Below are positions 42,946 to 57,900 of a stretch of 64,000 bases of DNA, in pieces; the stretch's first letter is position 1, and each line of letters opens with the position of its first letter. The notes beneath the pieces were generated by a model. It saw nothing but the letters and a program-made list of their open reading frames with translations. It made no database searches and had not been told where the DNA came from. A program made the position numbers and the translations under genes. The DNA is from Alligator mississippiensis. Lineage: Eukaryota > Chordata > Crocodylia > Alligatoridae. The stretch covers positions 17,750,501 through 17,814,500 of the forward strand of contig NC_081837.1 in assembly GCF_030867095.1 (NCBI RefSeq). The letters run 5' to 3'.

Positions 42946-44428
42946 CTCATTCAAGCAAAACATTCGTTGCCGCCTTAGCTTGCCTTGGCTACTGCCTGAA
43001 AAACCAAATCCTCAGACACTTGCCATGGTCACAGGGGTGAGATTTCACTTTACAGCTGAACAGAAATGGGATTATTTCCCTCAGAGGAAGTAGCATCTCC
43101 TCTAGTTCAAGGTCTCCGTATCCCCAGACACCTGCTGCTCAGCTTCCTTTCCAGGCAACTTTCCCAGAAGACCAGTCGAAATGCTAAGGAAGAGAACAGC
43201 CCGGGTAGGGGCTAAAAATCAGATGATGCCAACAAATAAGGGACTGTGCATCGCACCCTGAAAGGAGGGGCATAGTTAAAAAGGGAGCTCGCCACACTAT
43301 GGATTCTCCTTACGCCTGGAGACAAGGAGTCCCCACGGGCAGAAAGAGATTCTGCCGACTAAGTGAGAGCAGCAGGCAGCTGTCGCCTGGAAGGGCGGCC
43401 GGGATACCTGGGAAGGAGTTGATGGAGTGGCCTGGCCATCTTTGGAAGCAGGCTCTTGTTTTGCCAGAGTCTGAAAAAAGGAAACCCAGGTAGTCAGACA
43501 GTCTTCCAAGGGTTTTGTGGCTCCAGCAAAATTCAGCATCAGTCAAACACAGAACACAAGTAAATCACACATAATACACTGAAGCAAAGCCAGAGACAGT
43601 CGGTTCTGTTTGCTCTGTAAGGAGAGAAGGAGTAAGCCAGCAGTAAAGAGCGGGCACAGCCAGATGTCAGTCCTTCCTAGGGAACGCCTCTGTGGGCACA
43701 ACACCTTCCCCAGGCTGTTTCCCTCAGGGGGGTTGTAACTGGTCAAGCAGTTTCCAAAACCTGCTCCCACAGGAATGGCTCCATCTCTGCTCCATCAACT
43801 CAGGTGAGATTGTGCCATTAAACCAAGGGGATTCATTAGAAACAATTCCAGCCACCTCTACAGCTTTACCCAGCCGACAAAAGCCTCCTCGCTGTTTGGG
43901 AGTGTCACCCACTGGGTGCCTATGCACCTGCTCTGACCCGCTCTATTTAGAACCCAGCTGAGTGACTCTGGCCAAGTCCTGGAGTGCCGACCGCCTTGGA
44001 TCGGCATTAACGGTGGTGCAATGAAGCTGCTTTCTGGCTGGGGCCCTGGATGAGGTCAGAAAAGTTATTTAAAGTTGCGGCCACTTGGCCTGATCTCTCT
44101 TCTTGTTCCTGGGGTGCTGAAGTCTGAATGCTGATTTGGGAGCCAGGAAAGCCTGATACCCATGGGCGGAGGGCAGCGGGGGGGCACCCATGCTCTTCAC
44201 CGATGAAGCAAACTGAAACAATGTGCAGGACAAGCCTCAGGGACAGCGAGAGAAAATCTCTCAGGGCTTGAGACCTCTGTTCTCTCCCTCTGCTTTCTGG
44301 GTTTTTGAGTGGGATGAAGCTGTGTGAGGGACATCAATCCCTGCAGCAAACTGGCCAAGGTTGAAACCTGGCGTGAATCCAAAACACCATAAAACCAGTG
44401 GGACGTGTTCTTTTATTAGTATGATGAG
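42946..44428. other. Spacer; upstream of retroviral gag
   Basis: No LTR or primer-binding site could be recognised in front of the gag frame, so the 5' boundary of that provirus is unknown. Confidence 0.4.
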
Positions 44429-45778
44429 ATGTCCAAAAGGCGAACAAAATCTCAAACTAAAAGTCTAAAAGACTCTCAAAAAAAATTAAAACAGCAGTTA
44501 AAAGCTGTTCGGGAAAAATTGGCTGCTCCCCCAAATTACACGCCGGCCACTGCACCAATGTATCCAGCATTGCCTGGGGTGCCCCCACTGCCAAAGCCAG
44601 CAAAGAATATCCTTAACTTTTGTTCGAACCCTGCTCTCCTGAAACTCCCACATCAGCAACAACCGGTTCAACATCAGGCTGCAGCCCAGGCTAGTAACCC
44701 ATTAGCTGAAGCTCCTTTGGTAAACTCATCTACGGAGCTTAATAGTCCAAACTCATCCACCATACCTGCCACTCAATCATCACCAGTGTGGCAATTTACT
44801 CCTGGGTCACAACCCACCACAGGTGTATTTAGAAGAATGAGAATAGGCACGGAAAGATCTGCCATTAATCTTAGATCCCGGGATGTACAAATTCTGCCCC
44901 TAAGACAAATGCCAGGCATTGGCACCAATGGACAAAATATAGTAACCGTGCATGCACCCTGGACTCCAGGTGATCTCTACAATTTAACTCAAAAATTCCC
45001 CAAAATCAGGGAAGACCCAGAAAAATTTCAGGAAGAATTGCAGACTGTTATAAATTGTTATAATCCAACATGGGCTGACATTAATCAGCTCATGCGATCC
45101 ATTTTGCCCAAGGAAACTATGCTGAGTCTGTACGCTGCCAGTACTTGGCCAGATCAAAACCCAGGGACTGGCCAAGACTTTATTGACAAGAGAAATGCTT
45201 TGGTTCGGGCAGTTCTCACAATTTGCCCAAAAAAGGCAGACTGAACCAAAATAAATACCTGTAAACAAAACAAAAATGAACACCCCAGTGACTATTTGGA
45301 ACTCCTCAAACAGGCATTTGAATGATATTCAGGAATGGATAACCCGGTTGGAAATGCTAAACAAGCAATAGTGGTAGCATTCGTCCAGGGACTTAACCCT
45401 AAAATTGCTGAGAAAATTCAAACAGTTATTATTGGCTGGGAAACTAAAGATTTGACTGAAGTCCTTGCTGCAGCTAACCATTTTCATAACAAATTGGAAC
45501 GGTTCAAAGACAATGCTGAGTTTAAGTTAATGGCCTTACAGATTTCTCAGTTGCAGGGTCCAGGTAGAGGAAGGGGATGAGGACAGGGAAGGAGAGGCCC
45601 CAGTAGATTCAGGGGAAGAGATAGATCCTCGGGCCCACAAAACCCAGGCTATGGGAACCAATGTCATTATTGCAAGCAAGAAGGACATTGGAAATCAGAA
45701 TGCCCCAACCGCCCCGGCCAAGGACCCAGCCCCCAGCCCCCACCTCCTCTTCCTGTCAGTTTTCCCAGTGTTGAATAG
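44429..45778 (+). pseudogene. Endogenous retrovirus gag, gammaretrovirus-like, three in-frame stops
   Basis: Structural polyprotein of an old provirus. One frame can be followed for 450 codons from ATG 44429 (an in-frame TAG precedes it) to TAG at 45776-45778, without any frameshift. The N-terminal part is basic, then Pro/Gln-rich. The capsid start is recognisable by a PWTPGDLYNL motif and a later NPTWADINQL motif, as in gamma/epsilon-type capsids. A single CCHC zinc knuckle (Cys-X2-Cys-X4-His-X4-Cys) lies at 45662-45703. The breaks are TGA at 45242-45244, 45323-45325 and 45578-45580; all three are TGA, the stop most often made by CpG decay. No other damage to the frame was seen. It cannot be translated whole. 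Confidence 0.9.
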
Positions 45779-46797
45779 GACAGCCTGAGGGACAGTGACA
45801 TCATCGCTCCTTTGCTTGCTACTGACCAATCCGGTCCCTTTGTTGAATGCCTTATTTCTGGTAAACCTGTCTCCTGTCTTGTTGATACCGAAGCTTCCCG
45901 CTCCACGCTAAAGGCTACTGAATTTCCTTTCCTACCTCATTTCCCTGAAACTGTAAATGCTGTCGGTATAGGCAGACAGCCTATCCCACATCCCGTCTCT
46001 GAACCTGTCTCCATCTCTATTGGCCCTTTGTCTGAAAATCATGCCTTTCTTCTTAGCCCTTGTGCACCTGCTGAACTCATTGCTTTAACACATACTTACA
46101 TTCTTGCAAAAAATCAAACCACAACCATTTATACTGACTCTAAGTATGCTTTTGGTGTTGTTCATGATTTTGGACAAATCTGGAAACAAAGAGGGTTCCT
46201 CACTTCATCAGGGACCCAAATCAGTCATGGTTGTTATGTAAAAGCGCTCTTAGAAGCTGTTCAACTGCCTTCTGCTATTGCTATTGTTAAATGTAAAGCT
46301 CATGAGAAACCCGTTGATGATGTCACACGAGGAAATGATCGGGCAGACCGTTCTGCCAGAAACGCGGCCCTTTCTGGCCCACAGGCTCCTAACTCTGGTC
46401 TTGTTTGTTTTTCAGCAGACCAGTCTCCTTTGGCTAGCCTTTCAAGTCTGGCCCTTCTTCAAAAACAGGCCCTAAAAAAAGGAAAGGATGGCTGGCTGCG
46501 TGCAGGATGTTCACTGCGCCCCGACTCTCTCTGGCGCTCCCCGGACGGCCGCCTGGTGGCGCCTAGAGAGCTTTTGCCACATCTTGCTCGTTTAACCCAC
46601 ACTGTGGCCCATACGAGCAAAGGGGGAATGATTGCTATAGTACAAAGAGATTGGTTTGCCCCAAATTTTCCTTCCATGGCACAACAGTACTGTAGCTCCT
46701 GTCCCATCTGTCTAGCTTACAATATTGGGCAACGGGTAAAAACGACACCTGCAGCCCATCCCCCTGCATGGGGACTGTGTAAATCTGCAAATGCTGC
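45779..46797 (+). pseudogene. Endogenous retrovirus pol, reverse transcriptase deleted in frame
   Basis: Follows gag in the same frame after TAG, the gammaretrovirus arrangement. Protease: PFVECLISGK, then a catalytic triad changed from Asp-Thr-Gly to Asp-Thr-Glu (45884-45892). At about 46068-46072 the protease C-terminus joins directly to the AELIALT motif of RNase H, so all of reverse transcriptase and the first RNase H Asp are missing, without loss of frame. RNase H keeps TDSKYAFGVV and NDRAD. The integrase HHCC zinc-binding domain follows (HTVAH, then CSSCPIC near 46690-46712). Homology stops near 46790, before the integrase core. There is no env. The segment is dead for replication. The open frame runs 45779 to 46990 into unrelated GC-rich sequence. 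Confidence 0.9.
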
Positions 46798-46959
46798 GAG
46801 CGAGGAGAGCCCCCCCCGGCCTGGTCCGGCCCGGCCCGGCCCGGCCCCGCTGCTGCTTCCCTGCCCTGCCCTGTCCACGCTATGGGACCGCGAAGGATCG
46901 CAGGCGGACCAATCGGCGCACAGAACGGCATCCCTCCCAGCCAATCGCCGCACGTCTCC
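46798..46959. other. CpG-rich segment with two CCAAT boxes
   Basis: About 160 bases of very GC-rich DNA with a GGCCC repeat (46827-46847) and two CCAAT-CG boxes (GACCAATCGGCGC near 46907, AGCCAATCGCCGC near 46939). It joins the retroviral pol remnant to a broken methyltransferase exon. It could be a promoter fragment, LTR piece or CpG island remnant. Confidence 0.4.
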
Positions 46960-47175
46960 AGGTGTCCCCCTGGCTTTAGCAGGGAGCTGATGTTCTTCAG
47001 GGCAGCACAAAACGTGCCCAGGTCTTTGCAGGCAGCTTCCAAGCACAGTGTGGAGAGCAGGCACTTGGCCGCAGGCAGTGTCATGGGGGCCAGAGGGTTG
47101 GGCTTCCTCACATCGCACTTCAGAGCCTGCTTCACTTTCTTCCTCGGTTTCTCTTCCTTCTCAGCCCACTTTTCC
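46960..47175 (-). pseudogene. NNMT/INMT-like exon 3 fragment
   Basis: Read on the - strand from the acceptor TTTCTTCCCAG (ending 47176) it encodes [34 protein letters not shown] and [16 protein letters not shown], matching the start of exon 3 of the intact gene at 52732-54933. It stops after about 70 codons at the GC-rich segment. The remaining frame is open. Exons 1 and 2 are not found upstream. It is more diverged from the intact gene than the copy at 51005. Confidence 0.88.
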
Positions 47176-47234
47176 CTGGGAAGAAATATTGAGTGCATGA
47201 AACCTCTCAGTCAGCTGCCTGCCTAGAAGCTTGT

Positions 47235-47880
47235 GTTGATAGAAAAGGGAGGGCGTTCAATGAAACTGAAGAGCAGTGCCTTGAAGAGGGGATGCTCGCC
47301 CCCGCTCTATTATACACAACGAGGCTGTAGACCTTACTGCCACAAGAAGCCATTGAGGCCATGGCCAGGCACCTGCACTTGTTCCCAGACAGAGAAAGGC
47401 CCCTAACTCTGAGCTCAGGGTCCCCAGAGGGAGACTCGGGGTGCATATGCACTGCAAACTGGAGGAGCAAGGGCATCCTGTGCAGACACCCCCAAAGCTG
47501 CTTCCGGGGAGCTCCGATGCCAGCATGAGAAACATTGAGCTGTGGAAACCCCAGGACCAGAGAGACTAGATTAAAGCTATGTGAGTTGGTCAGCACCTGC
47601 TGTATCACATCAGGAGAAACTGCTAGAGTTGCTGCATGTAGCTACAGCTGCAGCTGTTTTCCCACTTACCATTTGCATTGCCTTATTCACATCAGGGCCC
47701 TTTGCAAGGCGGCAGAGATAAAGGTCCTGTTTGGAGGCCCTCTCCTTCAGGGACAGAGGCTGGTGAGAGCTGAGCTAGAATGAAGGGCCCACGAGCCCTC
47801 TGCTGGAATTGTTCAGAAACTCACCCAGAAAGGTTGTGTTGTCTGCAAAAATATCTAGTGTGCGGTTGTCTACGGTTTTC
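47235..47880. other. Spacer without gene
   Basis: No upstream exons for the fragment at 46960 were found here. Confidence 0.4.
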
Positions 47881-47884
47881 AGAG

Positions 47885-48420
47885 ACTGTCAGGGGCTGCA
47901 AGGGACCTGGTAGATCGCCGGGTGCAGCCCCCTGCACTAGGCAGGAAAAGACACTGGGGTCAAATGACCCCAGCGAGGTGACCATCCAGTCTCCTGTTGA
48001 AGATGTCCAGGGTAGGTGACCGCACCACCCCTGGGGGGAGTTTATTCCACAGTCTGGACACCCTGACTGTGGAGGAGTTTTCCCTGGACTTGCACCTGAC
48101 GCGGCTTCCAGGAGTTTGTACCCATTGCTCCTGGTCTTCCCCAGGGGTGCCCTGGTGAACAGCTGTTCCCCAAGCCTTTGATGTACTCCCCGATGTAGCG
48201 GTAAGCTGCTACCACGTCCCCTCTCAGCCTGCTCTTCTGTGGGCTGAAGAGGCCCAAGTCCCTCGGCCTCTCCTCGTATGGCTTGTCTTGCAAGTCCCTG
48301 ATCCTATGAGTGGCAGCGTGGTGTTTGCCCTGCGGGCCGCAACATCGCACTGCCAGCTCATGTTCGTGCGATGATCTAGGACTACCCCTAGGTCCCTTTC
48401 GGCTGTGGTACAAGTCTAAT
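47885..48420 (-). mobile_element. CR1 LINE 3' end, inverted
   Basis: The - strand reads LGLFSPQKSRLRGDVVAAYR and FSRGHP/GRPGAMGTNS-type CR1 phrases, with the tail 'ggggctgcacccggcgatctaccaggtcccttgcagcc' at the left end. It is frame-shifted and dead. Confidence 0.85.
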
Positions 48421-48424
48421 TGTT

Positions 48425-51000
48425 GCCACCGAGCCTGAGGTCTGCTGGGGACTGTTTGCCCCCAGATGCGGGTGTTTCAGGCATGCTCAGCAGGAATAAG
48501 GAGCCTGTCCCATCTATTTTGACTGTACAGACCTGCGGTCAGGACAATTGCTTCCTGGGTGTTTGCACAGCACCCACTGCTCTGGGGCCCTGGTCTCAGG
48601 GCAGGCCTCTAACCACGGTTGGGTTAGTCTTTACCTATCCTAAAGCAGTTCAGCAGGGGACTTTGTCCAGACTGATGCAGGACAGGCTTTACCTACTTAG
48701 CTGCCTGCTGTATTTTTCAGCTTAGGAAGGGAAAGAGCAAGGAAAATCATTTAGGAACAGGATGCAGAGGCTACTTGTACCTTCCTGTGGGGTGGGGTGG
48801 TGGGAGAGCGAAAGGTTTAATTGCTGGTGCCAGCACCACCTGTTAATCCATCCCCACCTCTCTTGAATGGAGACTGCCTCCCATGTGGACATGGGTGAAG
48901 CCCAGTAATTAGCCAGTATGCTGGCAACGTAGTGACATGTGGGGTTAACAGACTTTGAGATACTGGCCATGGCTGCAGAGAGGAGCGGGTAGTGCGATGC
49001 ACGGTGAGCTGTCCTGGCCCCACAGCTGTTGCTACCAAGATGGGGGCGGGGGGTGTTTCCAGGCCCCTAGACATGCCTTGGCACTTCCCAAGTGTGTCTA
49101 CACAAGACACTTATTGCACATTAGCCTAATAACACTGTGCAGTAGCTTGTCATGGCAAAAAATGTGCTATTAGTCTACTGCGCAGTCTTATTCAGGTAAT
49201 GTACAGTTAGCATCACTAAATAACTATGTGCCAGTGCTACTGCACTGTAACTTTAGTGCATTTCGTTAGTACTAAAATAAATGCACAGTATCTAAGGCGC
49301 ATTAATGAACACGAACCCACACAATGCAGTGTGCTGTGTGACACTCACTTAAAGCAAACATCTCACACAGGCTTCTCAGGTTGAGTGTCAGGATCTTGTT
49401 TCCTTTGCAGTGACTTGCACCGAGGCTGCAGTATGTTTCCAAGTAGATCCTGGGGTTGAAATCCATCTGATTCCCTTGTAAAACTGCTTCAGCAACTTTC
49501 TTAAGGACTGGATACAGAGGCTATGGGACGAGTGTTACTATAACAGCGTGCTGGGGCTGCGAGCTATTGCTGGGGGGGTGCTGGAGGATGGAAGTGGCCT
49601 ACAGATGCTTGTGTGTGTCAGGAAAGCAGAGACATGTGGGATTGCTGAATATTCGTCAAAACTCATCCCTCTTCCAGCACCGCAGCAGAGGGCTGTAGGA
49701 CAGGGCATCGTTCCCTGCTTTTATCATCCTTGTGAGTAACTGTGGCCATCGCTCCCTGTGTTTTATCATCCTCATGAGTAACTTTTCATGGCAGCAAAGT
49801 GAAGCAAAGTCAGCAGGAGAGGGATTCATTTTGGCTGTAGGAGTGCAACTCACTGAACCAGGCGGGAGATCCAGAAGTCTCTGAGCTCCCTAGGGATGCC
49901 TGTGAAGTAGGCACTTGGTAGTTAACATGTGACGGCATTTTTCTTGATGTATCACAGGCTTCAGAACAGGACGGAGAAGAAACTGTGCCCTGTGCGATGG
50001 GATGGGTTGCATTGGGTGGGTGAGATGCATTGGTGAAGTGGCATGGGAACTGCCCGCTGGGACAGCAAACAGCGCTATAGCTCGGCTCCAGACAGACTGT
50101 GCTGAGGGCACCTAAGGGCTGGCAGCCTTCTCTGGGTTTGCTTCATGCTAAACAGGGCTCTTGGTATTAGATGAGTTAGAAAGCAGCAAAAAAAAAAAAA
50201 AGCGGGGGGGGGGGGGGGGTGTTGCAAAATAACTCCTCCAAACTGGCAAAAGTTTCCAGTTCTGTTTTATTGATCCATAGATGAGAACTCCGTGCAGAAA
50301 TAGTTTGCATGTTATACTGGATACGAGCATTTTCTATTCAAGAGTTAAAGCAGACTATTGTGTTTCAGGCAGGTGTAATTAGTTCTAAGAAGCCGATCTA
50401 ATGGATTATTTGATTGTTTTCAATGCAGACCAGAGGGCAAATCACTCTCCACAAGAAACAACAAATACCATCCGACTCACAACCCACTTCCTCTCCCATT
50501 CCTGGCATTGGTGCCTCCTATTATCAAAGACTGGGATCAGACAGACCAGACATTGGACCAAAAACCACAGGGCCCATCTTGGGTGCCCATATACAGTGCC
50601 CTTCCAGACGTGGTGAAAGGTTTGTCAAGAGCTTGAGAAACCCAGGGCCTGAAAAGATCTGGAATGGCATAAGCAATCCATGATTAGTACATGTGGAAGC
50701 AACACCCTGGCCACTCTCAAGGCAGTTTTCACGTTGCTCCTGTTGTTCAGGGTCAGAAGACACTAGCATCACACCTGAGAGTCTGCGCTCCTCTCCTGCC
50801 TAGCGGGGACTTCCACTCACATGCAAATGCTGCAATTTCTTATTTTTTAAGGAGATGTGTGTATTTTCACAGGAAAGGGTGAAACACATTTTAAGCAGGA
50901 ATATATGCATCATCCTGGGCATAATGTAGCTTTTTAATTAATTTAATTTTAATTTCTATTTTAGAAGGATCCTTTTGTGTCCCACTTATTCTCCAAGGGA
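48425..51000. other. Spacer; AT-rich fold-back-like patch at 49095-49320
   Basis: No gene was recognised. Bases 49095-49320 hold repeated phrases (GTGCAGTAG, CTGCGCAGTC, AGTGCATTTCGTTAGTACTAA, AAATGCACAG) that partly pair and look like an old MITE. An A run followed by a 17-base G run lies at 50187-50219. Confidence 0.45.
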
Positions 51001-51004
51001 CTTA

Positions 51005-51352
51005 AATCACTTTCTCTTTGTGGGCGACAATGAAGTACATCCCAGAAAAATGGCAGATTTCCTGCATGGTGTCGCCGTCCCTGGAGAGGACATCAAACTC
51101 CTGAATGGCAAAGCCAGTTGCACTAAGGGCCCCCCTCAAAAATTCCTCTGTCAGAACAGAAGAACTTTTTGGGACCGACCATGTAGAAACTGGTGCCCAA
51201 ATCTCCACTCAGCACCAAATGCCCCCGTGGTTTTAGCAGAGAGCTGATGTTCTTCAGAGCAGCACGGTAGGAGCTCTGGTCTTTGCAGACTGTTTCCAAG
51301 CAAAATGATGACACCGGGCAGTCAGCCGGAGGGAGGACATCTGGATCCAGGG
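51005..51352 (-). pseudogene. NNMT/INMT-like exon 3 pseudogene, frameshifted
   Basis: On the - strand it aligns with the last two thirds of exon 3 of the intact gene: [31 protein letters not shown], then a 5-base deletion near 51155 that shifts the frame. In the shifted frame the rest is recognisable (ATGFAIQEFDVLS, ICHFSGMYFIVAHKEK) up to the stop. A conserved Gly of KPGGH is Arg. Its upstream end is cut by a CR1 tail at 51353, and exons 1-2 are absent. Confidence 0.9.
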
Positions 51353-51354
51353 GC

Positions 51355-51560
51355 TTAGACTCTACCTAAGACTACCTTCAACCCTGATGCAACATAGACC
51401 TAGCATCTTAACCTGCCACTAGTAAAGCAGAGGAACCACAGCTTCCTTTAGATGTTGCCACTATACGATCAAGAGGTCCTGGGTAGAGACCACATCCCCC
51501 ACTATAGAGAAAGGCAAAACCCCCACTGTCCAGAACAAGCCCTTTCTCTGAGCACAACCC
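51355..51560 (-). mobile_element. CR1-type fragment, inverted
   Basis: ACTACCTTCAACCCTGATGC, 'cttaacctgccactagtaaagcagaggaacca' and 'cccactatagagaaaggcaa' align with 38650-38830. Confidence 0.6.
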
Positions 51561-52254
51561 TACCCCCAGCACCTTGCATGAGCAAACTGAGGGAGAGGGT
51601 AAGAAATGGAGGAGTGTTACTTCTTGGGAATATCCAAGCTTCCTATGCCTCAAATCCCTGACCTGTAAAAAATTGTCTATCCCTGCTGAAATTGTGGTGT
51701 CCTGGCAATGTGGTCGGGAAGGACATGGGTGATGCACATTTCCAGGGAACTCATAAACCTAAGGAAAAGGATGACATAGTACAGTTAGAGAACAATTCAG
51801 CGTTTATTGGAAACAATGGCAAGCCACACATAATACATTTGGTTTAGGTCTAGTAGAGTCAGTCTCTCATGTTCATCACTGGGAATATTTAATAAAGCTG
51901 TATTTTGATTCCATTTTTCATACAGCTAATTTTGAGAAGTAACGTGACATTTGACAAACACTTGAGCAGCATCCATTGAGTTATCTGGAGATGCCAAAAA
52001 TGTGGAGAGCAAGAACAAGGACAACCACCACGACAGAGAACAGCTTTCCTCTCACGATGTGGTTTCCTGGAGGTTTGCTTCAGAAAATGCCAAGGCCAAA
52101 AGGACAGGGTGTGCAGAAAGCGTTCAAGAATCACCTAAATTTAAGGCATGTTAATTAGCATATTTCTACTGGACTATCTACTGCAAAGGAATTTGATTTT
52201 GATTTGTTGCTGCAGCAACTAAGTTTTGGGTGCCACTGTTGAAATGGGCACAGT

Positions 52255-52335
52255 ATCCAGAGTCTCTCTTGCCTGAAGAAGGGTGTATGTGCCTGAAAAC
52301 TTGCAAAGGACAATATTTCCAACTATTTAGTTGGT
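52255..52335 (+). repeat. Interspersed repeat copy (family of 42825)
   Basis: TTGCCTGAAGAAGGGTGTAT, CCTGAAAACTTGCAAAG, TCCAACTATTTAGTTGGTCT. Confidence 0.6.
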
Positions 52336-52731
52336 CTACAGAGCACCAAGGAAAAAGAACTGTCTGCTGCTACAGAAGAAGGCGAAACCCCCTATAGTTC
52401 CCACTCAGGCTACGTGACAACTTGACTTTTCTGCTCATAAATCCCAAATTCCATCAGTTCCAATCAATCCCATTCCAAGGAATGAGGACAGATCAAGGCC
52501 AAGATACCAATTAGGGTCTGCTAGTTATTGCCTCGAATTGTCCCTCTATGAGAGTAAACGTCTTCAGTCCAAATTAAGGGCATGTAGGAAAATCTTTCCC
52601 TGTCATCACGGGGAATGCACAACAATTAAAGGAGAAGAGAGCCATGACCAGCAAGAGAATGAAGCCTTAATAAGATTCTCTTTTCCCACTGGGGACAATT
52701 TTCCCCCAATTCTCCAAGGGACTTAATCACT

Positions 52732-54933
<2,202 letters not shown>

Positions 54934-54999
54934 GGGTTTGCTCTGCCCTGGCTCTTCCCTGGCTTTGCTCTATTCTTGCCTGAGTCTCTTCTTGGGGCT

Positions 55000-57900
55000 T
55001 GTATCATCCCATCTACACTCAGCCTTTTAACCCCTTTGTGCCCCTGACACTGAAAAGCTGCTTGTAGCTTGTCTATACCTCAGAGGGTCACTTTAGGGTT
55101 GCAGCCGGCTGTTAACAATCCCCACTTGCTCTTTGAGCCGAAGGGGGAGGACACCCCGGGGTTGCAGCAGTCACAGAGTGATGTGAATAGTTAACGACTC
55201 AAGGCCATCCCGTTAGCTGCCACCTTGGCAGCATCGCAGTATATGTATATGTATATGCACAGCAAGGGACTTCTGACCCTTGGCCAAATTCCCCATCGTG
55301 GACGTGAGAGCAGCGAGGAGAGCAAGTTCATATAAAGATCAACATCAGCAGCACAAAAGCTCTCTTAATGCCTCACTGCAGCATTCGTGTGCTTCATCTG
55401 ATGTGTGAGAGGAGCCGGAGAGACTCCCCACGGCTGTTGATCCCAAGAAGCCCAATGATCATGGCAAAGGAGCCTGGAGATCTGAGTCTGATAGGGTAGG
55501 ATACAGTGCCCAGGAATAGCCCGCATAGGCGAAGTGCCTGTGCTTAGGAGTAGCCATGAGAGGTGAAGTACCTGGGAGAAGCAGGCAAGCCTGGAAATCA
55601 CACCTCAGAGTAGCTGAGGGAGGCCTGGTCACAGGGACTGAGGCCATGGACCAAAGGGGCTGATGAAGGAGATGGTTGATACCACCTACAAGGCATGGGC
55701 GTGGTGTGAGGGGCAGTTGAGCCACATCAATTAGCCCTTAAGGCAATGACCATGGACACCTGTGGTCACAAAAGTAAGGCCAGGCTTGGGAAGCCCTGGG
55801 ACAGCCTCTGTTTTTTCTAAAAGGTAGTACCATCAAGGTGTGGCAGGAAAGTGAAGGGGGAATGCCCAAAGAAAGCCAGACTGGGCAATGGCTGAGTGTC
55901 ACCACCGGCCCTGGGACCAGCACTTGCTACACCTCTGCGTTTGATCCAGGCCCCGGTTACTGCCAGCCTCCAGCACATGCAGAGCAAGAGGCTGTGCACA
56001 CATTTAGGCGTGCTGGTCCCCATCCTGCCCTTGCCAGAGGTGTGACCCTTGCGGGGCTCAGGCCATGCTCCCTGCAGCTGGCTGTTCATACAGCTGTGGA
56101 GAGGAGTGACATCCTCACCCAGCATCTGCCCCAGATCCCCAGGTTCATGTCCAAAGATACCTAAGGGGAAGGTAGTTCCCCAGGACATGGGTGAGGGGCT
56201 TGTAAATCTTAACCGGACCATGTTCTACCGTTTACCCTCTGGTGAACCAAGGAAATCAACTTCTGGATATAATCCTGCCCTGATCCCCCATGGGCTGCCC
56301 AAGATGAGACCTGATCCATCTCGCCACCATCTCTATGTCAAATTTTTCCCTGCACATTTGTTAGTTGGCTCCGTCTGGCAAGACCACAGGACGGAGCTGT
56401 GCCATCCTGCCCGGAGCTGTGCCTTTTCCCATCTCTCTTGTGCTTGTCCTCTTCCTCTGCAAGGAGGAGCGCATGGATCCGGAGCACAAACACACGTCGT
56501 CTCAGCATTTCCAATGAGCAGGTCTTAGTGGTTTCACCTGTTCCTTTCCCCTTCCCTCAGCCCATTTCCATTCCTGACCAGTACCCCAGGATATGCTTTT
56601 AAGTGAGCCTATATTTTGTGTTCAGGTTTAGTTTTTCCATAACGCAAGCTACTCTAAACCCATCACTGCACCCCTGAGCCATGCAATCCCCCTTACAAAT
56701 TACTGTAATTAATGACAAGCCCTTGGATTACATTACTTGTCTCTGGGTTTGTGGTAATTGATAGTAACAAAACAATACAACGCGATTTGCTAGGGCTCCC
56801 ATTTGCCGTCTCACAGCTAGGTAAACAGCATTAGAAATAACAGCTCATTTCCTTCACAATAACAGACGAAGGAGGGCATTTGATATTTTAATGCGGTGCT
56901 TATGGAGAAGCTTTGCAATCAAATGTTATCAGTCTTATCTCTGCTGCCATCTTCTCCAGCACTAACATGTTCTGGATTGAATTTGGATCATACCCTGCCA
57001 TGTTAATGACTCTCCAGAGAAATCTGGAACTTACACGTTCGGTGCATTTCTTTCCCCTTGGCTTCCCTCTCCACACCCAGCCTTGCACCCTGTATTTGTT
57101 TAAAGCTTACAGGGATGCGAGACCTGAGCTCAGCCGCAGCAGAGACTGGTGAATGCCCTTGCTTATGTGCAGAAGTGCAGGAGGCTGGCCGCCTTCTTTT
57201 AAACCTTCTTTTAAATCCCATTTGCTTTCAGATCAGGAGGGAAGGGCTGTGGGGCCCAAACAAAGATCTTGGGACAGGTAACACATCCTGCAAAGTCCTC
57301 TGAGGGGTCGATAGCTGCATGCCCTGATATCTGGGGGAAATACAGACACACCGAGAGCATCCTGAGACATGGCCCTGTGCCTGTCACCAGCATGGTATTG
57401 GGGACCTGAGCCTCCCAGACTGGGGCAAGGCACCGAGATGCGTTTGTTGTCATTAGGGGTGTAGGTTGCAGCCACGTTAGTCTAAGGACACAGGCAGACA
57501 AGGTTTTGGGGTTAAGTCTGATATCTTTTAGAATATCAGAAAACTCTTCTTCTCAAGCTTTCAGGTACAAATAATACCCTTTGTCGGGCTGAGGAAGTGT
57601 CTGCAGATGGTCCGTGCTCTTCCTGGATGAAGTAGTAAAGCAGCCAGAGGCTGGCAGTTTGGATCACTTGCAAGCACTTTAAGCACCGAGGGCCTTTGTC
57701 CTCAAAAGCCTTTGGTAGAGAAGACCATTTTGGACAGAGAAGACCATTTTGGACAGAGCCTTTTGGACAGAGAAGACCATTTGGCTGTGGGGCTGGTGTT
57801 ACTCCAATCTCCAGGCAAGACTGCAGGCTGCTTTATTTTAGGTGCCGATGGATGGGCCCACTTCAGTGATCAAGTGCTCCCATCTCGGCTCATTTCAGGC

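Noticed and set aside
50820..50827. ATGCAAAT octamer
   Set aside because: No leader or V gene downstream.
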